Assembly (NCBI GenBank): GCA_963815135.1
Contig: CAWFFO010000006.1
Span: forward strand, 186,001 to 250,000
Length of the DNA: 64,000 bases
Source: CAIWTU01 sp963815135
GTDB taxonomy: Bacteria > Desulfobacterota > Desulfuromonadia > Geobacterales > Geobacteraceae
Direction: 5' to 3'
Positions within the stretch are counted from its first letter, which is position 1. Each line of letters begins with the position of its first letter. A program made the position numbers and the translations under genes. This document shows, in pieces, positions 52,646-60,855 of the stretch. The notes below the pieces were generated by a model. It was not told the DNA's origin. It saw only the letters and a list, made by a program, of their open reading frames with translations, and made no database searches.

Positions 52646-53740
52646 ATGGCAGGTACAATGACCGATACTTTTGATCATGGCGGAAATATATTCTCGATAG
52701 CGCGCTCACTGGGCGTTTCCCCAGATGATCTCCTGGACTTTTCAGCAAGCATAAACCCGATTGGTCTTGCCGGGGGAGTCAAAAGGGCGGTATTGGACGC
52801 TTTCGACATGATTACGCACTATCCGGACAGTGACTCGACCGAGCTGAAACAGGCCCTGTCCCGGTTTCACGGTGTGGAAGAAACACAGGTAATCGTCGCC
52901 AACGGCTCGACCGAACTCATTTACCTCCTCCCGCGGCTGGCCGGAGGGAGCAGGGGGCTGATTGTCGCACCGGCCTTCTCCGAATATGCAAAAGCACTTA
53001 ACCGTGCAGGTATGGAAGTAGATTACCTTAAACTCGACGCCGAAGACGGATTTCGTTTCAATCCGGAGATGCTGAGAAAAAAGCTTTCCAGCGGATTTGA
53101 CATGATGTTTCTCTGTAACCCCGGCAACCCTGCTGGTAACCTTATTTCCAGGTCTTGCGTCGGGGAAGTGCTTGAACTGTGCCGGGAATCGGGGACGTTC
53201 CTGGTTCTTGACGAAGCGTTCATGGATTTCTGCGAGAACGTTTCGGCAAAATCCATTATAGTTACCAGCGGAAACGGCGTTGTTCTCCGATCCATGACCA
53301 AATTCTACGCCATTCCCGGCTTGCGTGTGGGCTACGCCATGGCCGCGTCCGGGCTTGTAAAAAGGCTGGAGTCCATCCGGGGACCCTGGAGCGTCAATAC
53401 GCCGGCACAGGTTGCGGCTCTCACCTCCCTTTCGGATAAATCCCACGTCCGGCGCACCATCAGTTTCGTTGAAACCGAACGTTCTTTTCTGACCGGTGAA
53501 TTGGCGCGAATCGGAGGGATGAAACCATATCCGTCCGCGGCCAATTATCTGCTGGTAAGGCTGGAAAAAGGGTATGCTGCAGGCAGACTGCGTCTGGAAC
53601 TCATGAAACGGCATATCCTTATCAGGGATTGTTCGAATTTCGAGGGATTGAACAGCGAATTTTTCCGCATTGCGGTGAGAAACAGAGAAGATAACGAAAA
53701 ATTGCTGGATTCGTTACGCGAGATATTCGCGCGGCCTTAA
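52646..53740 (+). CDS. cobD: Threonine-phosphate decarboxylase-like PLP enzyme
   Basis: About 364 residues, fold type I. N-terminal HGGNIFSIARSLG and DFSASINPIG are typical of CobD, which makes aminopropanol phosphate for cobalamin. CNPGNPAGNLI and the PLP lysine in SMTKFYAIPGLRVGY are present. Histidinol-phosphate aminotransferase is the nearest alternative, but the HGGN start favours CobD. The start is ATG 52646 or ATG 52658 (the latter nearer a GGCAGG site). Follows uvrB closely. Confidence 0.85.
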   Translation: MAGTMTDTFDHGGNIFSIARSLGVSPDDLLDFSASINPIGLAGGVKRAVLDAFDMITHYPDSDSTELKQALSRFHGVEETQVIVANGSTELIYLLPRLAGGSRGLIVAPAFSEYAKALNRAGMEVDYLKLDAEDGFRFNPEMLRKKLSSGFDMMFLCNPGNPAGNLISRSCVGEVLELCRESGTFLVLDEAFMDFCENVSAKSIIVTSGNGVVLRSMTKFYAIPGLRVGYAMAASGLVKRLESIRGPWSVNTPAQVAALTSLSDKSHVRRTISFVETERSFLTGELARIGGMKPYPSAANYLLVRLEKGYAAGRLRLELMKRHILIRDCSNFEGLNSEFFRIAVRNREDNEKLLDSLREIFARP

Positions 53741-53772
53741 CAATTGCCCTTCCGCGCAGGACGCGGAAAGGT

Positions 53773-54135
53773 TTATATTTCGTCGTCGATAAGGAAAGCG
53801 AGTTCACTCTGAACCTTGTCCGGGTCCAGGGTCCTTGCTTCCATCAGTCCGCGGAGATGAATCATTGTTTCAAGATCAGTTTCAATGAATTTTACTCCCG
53901 CCAGGTTGTCATGAACATGGACCACTTCCGTGGAAAACTGCATGGGAATGTCCGAGCCGCCGAGGAGAAAAGAGAGCTTCCACCTGTCGCCCCTGCTGCA
54001 TTTGATTTCATTCCCGTAAGAGACCATTGCGCCTTTCAGGGAAATATCCACCAGACTTACATCAAAGGAATGCCCATCGTGTTCGATAATACTTTTTTCC
54101 GCAAATCCCACGCGGCTGAATCGCCTTTTGTCCAT
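53773..54135 (-). CDS. PilZ-domain protein
   Basis: A 120-residue c-di-GMP-binding type domain: RRFSRVGF supplies the RxxxR motif at the N terminus and DISLKGAMVSY the (D/N)xSxxG motif. No other domain. Probably a c-di-GMP effector; partner unknown. It converges with cobD. Confidence 0.88.
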   Translation of the reverse strand: MDKRRFSRVGFAEKSIIEHDGHSFDVSLVDISLKGAMVSYGNEIKCSRGDRWKLSFLLGGSDIPMQFSTEVVHVHDNLAGVKFIETDLETMIHLRGLMEARTLDPDKVQSELAFLIDDEI

Positions 54136-54340
54136 GTGAAAATGCCCTCTTCTCTATAAAGTCAGCTTCTCGTTCCTGCCGGTTATTGACAAACATGTCA
54201 CTTAACATAATTCCCATAATTTCATCAAGGATAATTATTGTGAAAAATGTTCCTTTTTACCCGAACGATCCTACCGTCGACCGGGCTTGAACGGCGTGTC
54301 ATTTTGATATTTACCGGAATTGTCCAGGTAATGATAATTT
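54136..54340. other. Intergenic region, no gene
   Basis: AT-rich stretch upstream of the PilZ gene on its strand and upstream of the promoter at 54341 on the plus strand. No supported ORF or structure. Confidence 0.5.
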
Positions 54341-54369
54341 TTGACATGATTTGTAAAAAGAGGTATTAT
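54341..54369 (+). promoter_or_regulatory. Near-consensus sigma70 promoter of an orphan transcript
   Basis: TTGACA (54341-54346), exactly 17 bases, TATTAT (54364-54369): among the best promoters in the window. The next plus-strand terminator is at 54602-54630. Confidence 0.7.
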
Positions 54370-54375
54370 GAACGT

Positions 54376-54630
54376 AGATAACTGATTGAAAGTTCTTTGA
54401 AAGATTTCGAAAGGTGTTGCGTGAGACAACGCTGAATAAGCCGTTAATACTTCATCCGCCATGAGCGTAAAAACCTCTTGAAAAAGGAGAAATGGATCGG
54501 CCGCCCGGATATATGGTCCCGCAAGGAGCATATAAATCGACTACCGCGAAGTTTCAACCGACGGATAAGAAGAAAGAGTCCCGACGTAACACCGAGATAA
54601 AAGCCCGGAGCAAGTTTCCGGGCTTTTTTA
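54376..54630 (+). ncRNA. Putative short transcript of about 250 bases (sRNA or mini-mRNA)
   Basis: Defined by the promoter at 54341 and the terminator at 54602-54630. It contains a small hairpin GTTG-7-CAAC (about 54417-54431) and an AAGGAG site before ATG 54492. The frame from that ATG (start MDRPPGYMVPQGAYK) runs without stop into the terminator and past it, so it is an odd mRNA. Could be a regulatory RNA with a translated part, a relic, or a leader. I recognise no RNA family. Confidence 0.4.
54602..54630. terminator. Bidirectional terminator
   Basis: AGCCCGGA (54602-54609) and TCCGGGCT (54617-54624), then TTTTTT on the plus strand and TTTT on the minus strand. It ends the orphan plus transcript and the frameshifted lipoprotein gene. 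Confidence 0.88.
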
Positions 54631-55045
54631 TTGAAGTTTTCCTCCCATGCAGATATCCCTGGTCCGGTCTCTTATCAGGTAGCCGTTTTCATAAATTTTT
54701 TCTCGAATTTTCCTGCAATTCGCCGAATCTTTCGACCCGGACGGTTCCGCAAAATATGTTCCCTTCCCGTCCTTGGTAGTGTAAAGAACGGGCCTGTCGG
54801 CAATTGCCGCCTGGCGTGCACCCCGTGAGGAAACATCAGCAATGTTCGCTCCGTTGATCACTCCTGTTATGTCCCCGATTACTCCTCCCCGCCATGAGTT
54901 CCCGCGGTCCAGTATAGCTTTTCTGCCGGCGGGAAGTCCCTCCGCGTCCCGTTGTTCCGCTTTCGGGGTGGAAGATGGTGCAGGAAGTTGTTGCCGATAA
55001 TGCCGCAGACAGCAGCATTATCGCCAATCCGCGTAAAATAATCAT
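54628..55045 (-). pseudogene. Frameshifted lipoprotein, glycine-zipper-like
   Basis: ATG 55045, behind AAGGAG, gives a lipoprotein signal MIILRGLAIMLLSAALSA with Cys22. Soon after, the coding signal moves to another frame: PSSTPKAEQRDAEGLPAG, then GGVIGDITGVINGANIAD (glycine-rich) and a C-terminal domain with RPVLYTTKDGKGTYFAEP and ICMGGKLQ, ending in TAA at 54628. The original frame instead stops at 54836. Skipping one base near 54979 would restore a protein of about 138 residues. A true mutation, a sequencing error or programmed shifting are all possible. Confidence 0.7.
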
Positions 55046-55313
55046 GTCGTTCTCCTTTCCGTATCCTGTGTTATCGCGCAAAATCGACGCATGACGGGTA
55101 ATTGTATTACAATTGCCGGTCGTTGTCATGCTAATAGCCGCTACGGCTTGAATGTGGACAGGTTAACAACGGCATCTTTTGTTGACATCGGGTGCTTATT
55201 GTATGTAAATGAGAAGTATTTCAGGGGGGATGTACAGAGAGTTCCAGGCGGGCGGAAAAACGGTCGGCCGGCAGTATTTATGATCGAATTACGGAATCAT
55301 TTAAGGAGAAGAT

Positions 55314-55733
55314 ATGGCGGAAACAATAAGATTCGGGGTTTCTATCGACGACAAATTACTGGAAAGTTTTGACGGTCTGATAGAAAAAAAGGGATATATG
55401 AATCGTTCGGAAGCAATCAGAGACCTGATACGCGCATCCCTGGTGGAACTGAAGTGGGAGGCGGGTGACGAGGAAACGGTCGGTACTGTCACTCTGGTAT
55501 ATGATCATCATGTGCGGGACCTGTCCGACAAGCTCACCGAGCAGCAGCATGCACACCACGACAAGGTCATTTCCGCGCTTCACGTACACCTGGATGCCCA
55601 CAACTGCCTGGAAGTGCTGGTTGTGCGCGGCAAGGCGCGGGAGGTTAAGAAAATAGCCGACGAACTGATCAAGGTAAAGGGAGTAAAACATGGTAAACTG
55701 GTAATGACAACAACAGGCCAGGAGTTGCATTGA
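55314..55733 (+). CDS. nikR: Nickel-responsive regulator NikR
   Basis: A 139-residue ribbon-helix-helix repressor with a C-terminal ACT-type nickel domain. The DNA-binding part starts ETIRFGVSIDDKLLESFD. Nickel ligands are seen in HHDKVISALHVHLDAHNCLE (His, His, His and Cys equivalent to E. coli H76, H87, H89 and C95). It likely controls nickel uptake and possibly hydrogenase genes; no clear NikR palindrome was found upstream of hyp or hya. Confidence 0.95.
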   Translation: MAETIRFGVSIDDKLLESFDGLIEKKGYMNRSEAIRDLIRASLVELKWEAGDEETVGTVTLVYDHHVRDLSDKLTEQQHAHHDKVISALHVHLDAHNCLEVLVVRGKAREVKKIADELIKVKGVKHGKLVMTTTGQELH

Positions 55734-55806
55734 CCCGGTCCTTCAGAAACCGGCAGCACCCGGCAGGTTTCATGACAGCAAATAATCCCTTTTCCGAAAA
55801 TGTAAT

Positions 55807-55914
55807 CTCCGGGATGTGATGCTTAAGGGAAACCGGAGCGTTCCTGTAAACACGATGCTACCCCTGCCTGTCGGAATTTGCGACGCAGGCATCCTTCGGT
55901 GTGAAAGGGGGGTA
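55807..55914 (+). promoter_or_regulatory. Structured leader that may mask the ribosome site of the BON gene
   Basis: Three complementary pairs are visible: CTCCGG (55807-55812) with CCGGAG (55833-55838), GCCTG (55866-55870) with CAGGC (55886-55890), and TACCCC (55859-55864) with GGGGTA (55909-55914). The last pair covers most of the GGGGGG ribosome site of the gene at 55920. The segment GCTTAAGGGAAACCGGAGC loosely recalls a cobalamin-riboswitch core, but I cannot confirm a class. Confidence 0.4.
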
Positions 55915-55919
55915 TTACC

Positions 55920-56645
55920 ATGTCGAATCATGAAAAGATCGTGAAAGAAGTTCTGGCAGCTTTGGAAAGGGATTCACGAGTAGATCTGCACCATAGTCCG
56001 ATCAATGTGAGCTGTGCCGATGGTATCCTTACCCTGGAGGGTGAAGCCCCTGACATAGCATCGAAAAAAATAAGCCTCGAAATCGCGGCTGCCGTGCACG
56101 GTGTGACCGGTATCGTGGACAGGCTGCAGGTGGCACCGGCCGAACCCATGGAAGATGGCACTATCCGCGATCATGTCTGTGATGCAATGCTGCAGGAGCC
56201 CGCTTTCAAGGAATATGCAATCAGGGTTAACGTGAAAAATATGTGGGAATCTGTGCGTGAAGCTCCTGGTGATCCCGCCGGAATTATCGAGATCGAGGTC
56301 GGGGACGGAATCGTAACCCTGAACGGCCGCATCGGCAGCCTTTGTCACAAGCGGCTGGCAGGCGTCCTGGCGTGGTGGGTCCCAGGAAGCCGAGATGTGG
56401 TGAACGGCCTGGAGGTCGATCCGCCCGAGGAAGACAACGATGATGAAGTTATCGATGCAGTCCGGATGGCCCTGGAGAAGGATCCCTTTGTTAATGCAGG
56501 GCAGATCAGGGTGACCTGCCGCGACTACTCTGTAACCCTGGACGGACTCGTCCCGAAACCCCTGGAAAGGGAAATGGCGGCGGCCGATGCCTGGTATGTG
56601 TTTCGGGTTGGAAATGTAATTAACAGGATAGAATTATCCGAATAA
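55920..56645 (+). CDS. Triple BON-domain protein
   Basis: A 241-residue soluble protein with three BON-like repeats (about 3-70, 78-165 and 170-240). Each has a VxVxxGxVTLxG-like strand pair, for example INVSCADGILTLEGEAPD, VGDGIVTLNGRIG and VTCRDYSVTLDGLV. No signal peptide, so cytoplasmic despite BON domains often being envelope-linked. Role unknown; stress or lipid interactions are typical of the family. Followed by the DUF1499 gene 35 bases later. Confidence 0.85.
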   Translation: MSNHEKIVKEVLAALERDSRVDLHHSPINVSCADGILTLEGEAPDIASKKISLEIAAAVHGVTGIVDRLQVAPAEPMEDGTIRDHVCDAMLQEPAFKEYAIRVNVKNMWESVREAPGDPAGIIEIEVGDGIVTLNGRIGSLCHKRLAGVLAWWVPGSRDVVNGLEVDPPEEDNDDEVIDAVRMALEKDPFVNAGQIRVTCRDYSVTLDGLVPKPLEREMAAADAWYVFRVGNVINRIELSE

Positions 56646-56680
56646 TCTTGATATAAAATTTCCATGGCAGGGAGGAATTG

Positions 56681-57445
56681 ATGACGGAAAATGCAGAAAA
56701 TGCCAAAGTGAAACCAAACGGTTATGTTTTTCTCGCCCTCGCGGGTTCCACGCTTGCCGTTCTGGCGGGTATTGCGGCTCTGGTATCGGGGCCCGGAAGC
56801 CGGCTGGGATTATGGGATTTCCGGACCGGCTTCGAGATATTGCGTTATTGCGGATATGCCTGTATCGTTGCGTTATTGATGGCTGTTATCAGCCCGGTTT
56901 TCAGCCGGGGCAAAAGGCTGAAAAGTCTGGCTGCAGCCATTCCGGCGTTTGTGATAGGTTTTGCCGTAATCGTCATTCTTGCCAATTTATGGATAAAGTC
57001 GCGCAGTGTGCCGCCGATCCACGATATTACCACCGATATAGTGAATCCACCGCAATTTTCCGCCCTGTTGCCGCTGCGGGGCGGGGCAACCAATCCCCCC
57101 GTCTACGGAGGCCCGTCAGTTGCCATGAAACAGTTGCAGGCATATCCGGACATAAAACCGCTTGTTCTGGAACTGTCTCCCGATCAGGCCTTCGATGCAG
57201 CTCTCAGGACGGCTCGCAAAATGGGATGGGACATCATCAACGCCGACAAAGCGAATGGCCGCATCGAGGCGACGGACACAACCTTCTGGTTCGGCTTCAC
57301 GGACGATATCGTGATACGTGTGACACCGGCAGGCCAGCGCAGCATAATCGACCTGCGTTCCGAATCACGGGTCGGCAGAAGCGATTTGGGCAAAAATGCG
57401 GAACGGATCAGGAAATTCATGCAACAGCTGCATCAAAACAGCTGA
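56681..57445 (+). CDS. DUF1499 membrane protein
   Basis: About 254 residues. Three hydrophobic segments (about 18-38, 52-72 and 85-105) precede a C-terminal DUF1499 domain: DIVNPPQFSALLPLR, DKANGRIEATDTTFWFGFTDD and RSESRVGRSDLGKNAERIRK. ATG 56681 follows GGGAGG at ideal spacing. Function of the family is unknown. Confidence 0.88.
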   Translation: MTENAENAKVKPNGYVFLALAGSTLAVLAGIAALVSGPGSRLGLWDFRTGFEILRYCGYACIVALLMAVISPVFSRGKRLKSLAAAIPAFVIGFAVIVILANLWIKSRSVPPIHDITTDIVNPPQFSALLPLRGGATNPPVYGGPSVAMKQLQAYPDIKPLVLELSPDQAFDAALRTARKMGWDIINADKANGRIEATDTTFWFGFTDDIVIRVTPAGQRSIIDLRSESRVGRSDLGKNAERIRKFMQQLHQNS

Positions 57446-57666
57446 ACGCCGGGAATTTATAAATAAAACAAAGCCGCGCCAATACTTTATTTATTCTAAA
57501 TATCCGAAAAATTACAATAAGTTATATTTCTTCTTGCCTTTAATTCCATTTGAATCTACACTATTGCTTTTCCCTTCCAAGCGGTGTTCAGTCTCCTTTA
57601 ATAACATTTCAAGACATTAAAAACCGGGGCACTGATAAAATAACAGAACATGAGGAGGTGTACCAT

Positions 57667-58926
57667 ATGCCAAAAATTTATATCGTTGACGTAACCAATC
57701 GTGACGGTGTGCAGACATCGAGGCTCGGCCTTGCAAAGCTTGAAAAGACGATGATCAACATGTATCTCAACGAGATGGGAATATCCCGCAGTGAATTCGG
57801 ATTCCCTTACACGCACCATGAGAAAAACTATATAAACGCCAACCTTGAGCTTGCCGAAATGGGAGTACTGCAGCCTATCAAGCTGAGCGGCTGGTGCCCC
57901 ATGCGTGCCGAGGAGATAACGGATGCGTTCACGACCACCAAGCTCAAACATGTGAACCTGTCGATTTCAACCTCGAAGCAGATGACGCAGGGCAAGTTTT
58001 CCGGCCGTATCGTCCGGGTTCCCGAGGAAAATCCTTCGTTACCCAATCTGCTTGAAAATATGGGTAAAATGGTTGAACTGGCGAGAAGCCTCGGCGCCGT
58101 TACCGTCGGCGTCAATGCCGAAGATGCGTCGAGAACGGAAGACGAATACCTGGTCCGTTTCGCAAAACGGGCCAAAGAAGCGGGAGCGACATCATTCCGT
58201 TATTGCGATACCCTCGGCTATGACGATCCGCTTACAATTTACCGCCGCATCAGGATGCTTGCCGAGGAAGTGAAAATACCCCTCGAACTGCACTGCCACA
58301 ATGATCTCGGTCTTGCCGTTGCCTGTTCGGTAGCGGGAGCCCAGGGGGCTGTCGACGGAGGGGTCGACGCGTATATCAATACCGCCGTCAACTGCATGGG
58401 TGAGCGAGCAGGCAATGCGGACCTCGTTGCCTGCATCCTGGCAGTCAAGAAAGCCAGCGGTCTGAACGGGAAGTATGTGCTCGACGAGAAGGTTGATCTT
58501 ACCATGGCCTGGAAGATAGCCAAGTATGCCTCCTACGCCTTCGGTGTGCCCATTCCGATCAACCAGGTCGGCGTCGGCGCCAACGCTTTCGCACACGAGT
58601 CCGGAATCCATGCTGACGGTGCGCTCAAGGACCGCCGCAATTACGAACTCTACGATTATGAGGAACTGGGCAGGGGCGAAACGGAACTTATCGAGACCGG
58701 ACGGGAGATAACTGTCGGGGAGTACAGTGGTATCAAGGGGTTCCGCAATGTTTACGGCAAAATGGAAATCGAGTTCCATAATGACAAGGAAGCAAGCGAT
58801 ATCCTGGAGCTGGTTCGGTATGCCAATGTTCATACACAGAAACCGCTGACCGATGATGAACTCCGCTTCATTGCCAAATATCCGGAACTCGCAAGGCAGA
58901 TAATGACCATGACCCCACTGCGCTGA
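57667..58926 (+). CDS. DRE-TIM metallolyase (LeuA/homocitrate/Re-citrate synthase family)
   Basis: A 419-residue acyl-CoA-condensing enzyme. DVTNRDGVQTSR (residues about 8-19) is the DRE metal motif; LELHCHNDLGLAVA carries the HxHND metal ligands; CMGERAGNADL completes the family signature. There is no C-terminal LeuA regulatory domain (typical LeuA is over 500 residues), so it is closer to homocitrate or Re-citrate synthases. Substrate unresolved. ATG 57667 follows AGGAGG. A strong terminator follows. Confidence 0.87.
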   Translation: MPKIYIVDVTNRDGVQTSRLGLAKLEKTMINMYLNEMGISRSEFGFPYTHHEKNYINANLELAEMGVLQPIKLSGWCPMRAEEITDAFTTTKLKHVNLSISTSKQMTQGKFSGRIVRVPEENPSLPNLLENMGKMVELARSLGAVTVGVNAEDASRTEDEYLVRFAKRAKEAGATSFRYCDTLGYDDPLTIYRRIRMLAEEVKIPLELHCHNDLGLAVACSVAGAQGAVDGGVDAYINTAVNCMGERAGNADLVACILAVKKASGLNGKYVLDEKVDLTMAWKIAKYASYAFGVPIPINQVGVGANAFAHESGIHADGALKDRRNYELYDYEELGRGETELIETGREITVGEYSGIKGFRNVYGKMEIEFHNDKEASDILELVRYANVHTQKPLTDDELRFIAKYPELARQIMTMTPLR

Positions 58927-58951
58927 TATAGAGGATATTTTATCGAAGCAT

Positions 58952-58996
58952 AAAAAGCGTTCCCCTCCGCATGGACGGAAGGGAACGCTTTTTTTA
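58952..58996. terminator. Strong intrinsic terminator
   Basis: AAAAAGCGTTCCC (58952-58964) and GGGAACGCTTTTTTT (58981-58996) form a long stem, with inner TCCG/CGGA. Well placed 25 bases after the synthase gene. Confidence 0.93.
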
Positions 58997-59137
58997 TATT
59001 CCTTCCTTTTTTCGTTCCAACCTCCTCCTCTGTTCTTTAATCGAAAAATTGTATGATAAACTCATTATATCAACCGTTATGCACTCGCATTCCCATGTTG
59101 CTTTTTTCCCTACGCGTCAAGAATCAAGGAGCCTGTC

Positions 59138-60340
59138 ATGATAGTGATCGAACCTTTCAAGGGGAAATCCGTACTTGAACAGAAGGTGGAAATAGTGGAG
59201 AGGAAGGGTACAGGACACCCCGATTACATTTGCGATTCGCTTATGGATGCCGTTTCCGTCGCGCTTTCCCGTGAATATATGAAAGAATTCGGTATGATTC
59301 TGCACCATAATGCTGACAAAGGGCTTCTCTCGGCCGGAAGCGTGGAGAAGAAATACGGCGGGGGAAGATTCATCCGACCCATGGAATTGACTATCGGCGA
59401 CAGGGCTACCTTTAAATTTAACGGCAAGGAAATTCCGGTTGCCGAGATTGCCGTCGATGCTGCACGAGAATGGATAAAGGGGAACCTGCGTTATGTTGAC
59501 CCGGACCGGCATATTGTCTACAGGGTCGCACTGGCTCCCGGCTCGGAAGAACTTACCGACATTTTTCTCAGATCGGGCCAGGTAGCCGGCGCCAACGACA
59601 CCTCTGCCGCTGTTGGCTATTATCCCTTGAGTCCGACGGAAACCACCGTCTTGCAGCTGGAAAAATATCTCAATTCGCCTGAGTTCAAGAAGCGTTTTCC
59701 GGAAACGGGAGAGGATATCAAGGTGATGGGCTTGCGCAGGGGAAAGGATCTTGATTTGACTGTCGCCATGCCCATGATATCGCGATATGTGGAGTCCGAA
59801 GCGGATTATTTTGCAAGGAAGGATACTATTCACAAGGCAGTCAGGGAGCATCTCGCCGACCGTTCGGGATTCAGCAGAACGGAAGTGCATTTCAATAGCC
59901 TGGACAGAAAAGGGCGTGGTTCGGCAGGCATATATCTCACTCTTACCGGTACCTCGGCAGAGGATGCGGATTCTGGGCAGGTGGGCAGGGGAAACAGGGT
60001 CAACGGCCTGATTTCAATGAACAGGCCGATGGGTACCGAGGCGGCGGCTGGTAAAAACCCCGTAAGTCATGTGGGCAAGATATATAACGTGCTTTCCCAC
60101 AAGATTGCCAGGGAAATCTATCAAAACACGGAAGGTGTCAAGGAGGTATACGTGCTGCTGTTGAGCAGGATCGGTTCGCCGATCGATCGGCCACAGATGG
60201 CCGCGGTGCAAATATTGCCGGAGAAGGGGAGGAGGGTACGCGAACTGGCCCGGCAGGTGGAAAATATCATGGCAGGAGAACTGGCTGCTATCGGTGATTT
60301 CTGCATGCAGTTGAGCAGGGGAGAGTTTCCTGTATGTTAA
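59138..60340 (+). CDS. mat: Archaeal-type S-adenosylmethionine synthase
   Basis: A 400-residue enzyme of the archaeal methionine adenosyltransferase family (PF01941 type), distinct from bacterial MetK. Family blocks: VERKGTGHPDYICDSLMDAVS near the N terminus, HHNADKGLLSAG, ANDTSAAVGYYPLSPTE and NRPMGTEAAAGKNPVSHVGK. Makes SAM from methionine and ATP. Presence in this bacterial context suggests transfer or retention alongside, or instead of, metK. Confidence 0.94.
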   Translation: MIVIEPFKGKSVLEQKVEIVERKGTGHPDYICDSLMDAVSVALSREYMKEFGMILHHNADKGLLSAGSVEKKYGGGRFIRPMELTIGDRATFKFNGKEIPVAEIAVDAAREWIKGNLRYVDPDRHIVYRVALAPGSEELTDIFLRSGQVAGANDTSAAVGYYPLSPTETTVLQLEKYLNSPEFKKRFPETGEDIKVMGLRRGKDLDLTVAMPMISRYVESEADYFARKDTIHKAVREHLADRSGFSRTEVHFNSLDRKGRGSAGIYLTLTGTSAEDADSGQVGRGNRVNGLISMNRPMGTEAAAGKNPVSHVGKIYNVLSHKIAREIYQNTEGVKEVYVLLLSRIGSPIDRPQMAAVQILPEKGRRVRELARQVENIMAGELAAIGDFCMQLSRGEFPVC

Positions 60341-60424
60341 AATGACGGGTTTTTTTGTCCCGAAATCCCTAAATAGACCGTCTGCCGACCTGGCATGGAA
60401 AGCGTTGCCGCCTGCTTTACTGTT

Positions 60425-60838
60425 TTATTTGAATTCCGGCGGCAGGCTCATCAGCCGCCAGGACTTGTTCCCGTTCTCGTCGATGTATTTCCATTTCTGC
60501 ACATCCTCCAAAGTCTTCATCGTTACAGAAGGAGGAATGTAGTAATCGATATCGACGACAGCTTCGGCTTCTCCCTTGTCCGGGTAACATTCCTGGCTTA
60601 CCAGGCGATAATCCGTGATCGTTACGTCTTTTGCCGCCTTCGCCCGGTTTATGTACTCATCTTTCACCGATTGATCAGCAAAACTCGATCCCGCCATTTC
60701 CATTTCGTGCCATCGGAGCAACTCGTTATATCTTTGCGAGCTTGTACCGAAATCATTGGCGATTTTCAGATTGGTTATCGAGCTGCAACCGCATAATGTT
60801 ATCAATGCCAGGAAAGTTGACAGTATTCTGATCCGCAT
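60425..60838 (-). CDS. Hypothetical lipoprotein
   Basis: A 137-residue protein with a lipoprotein signal: MRIRILSTFLALITLCGCSS, lipobox LCGC. The mature part is an alpha/beta sequence (VTITDYRLVSQECYPDKGEA, ending WRLMSLPPEFK), similar in style to outer-membrane-tethered domains of unknown function. Lies just downstream of the methyltransferase/MetF gene on the same strand. Confidence 0.8.
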   Translation of the reverse strand: MRIRILSTFLALITLCGCSSITNLKIANDFGTSSQRYNELLRWHEMEMAGSSFADQSVKDEYINRAKAAKDVTITDYRLVSQECYPDKGEAEAVVDIDYYIPPSVTMKTLEDVQKWKYIDENGNKSWRLMSLPPEFK

Positions 60839-60855
60839 TTGAGGTTCCTTTCATT

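Noticed and set aside
54492..54779. 95-residue ORF starting in the orphan transcript
   Set aside because: It crosses a strong terminator and continues antisense to the lipoprotein gene; not reported as a finished protein gene, only as part of the transcript finding.
54628..54861. Separate 77-residue gene for the lipoprotein C-terminal half
   Set aside because: The frame continues coding-like far upstream of its ATG and joins the signal peptide by one base shift, so a single frameshifted gene is the better explanation.
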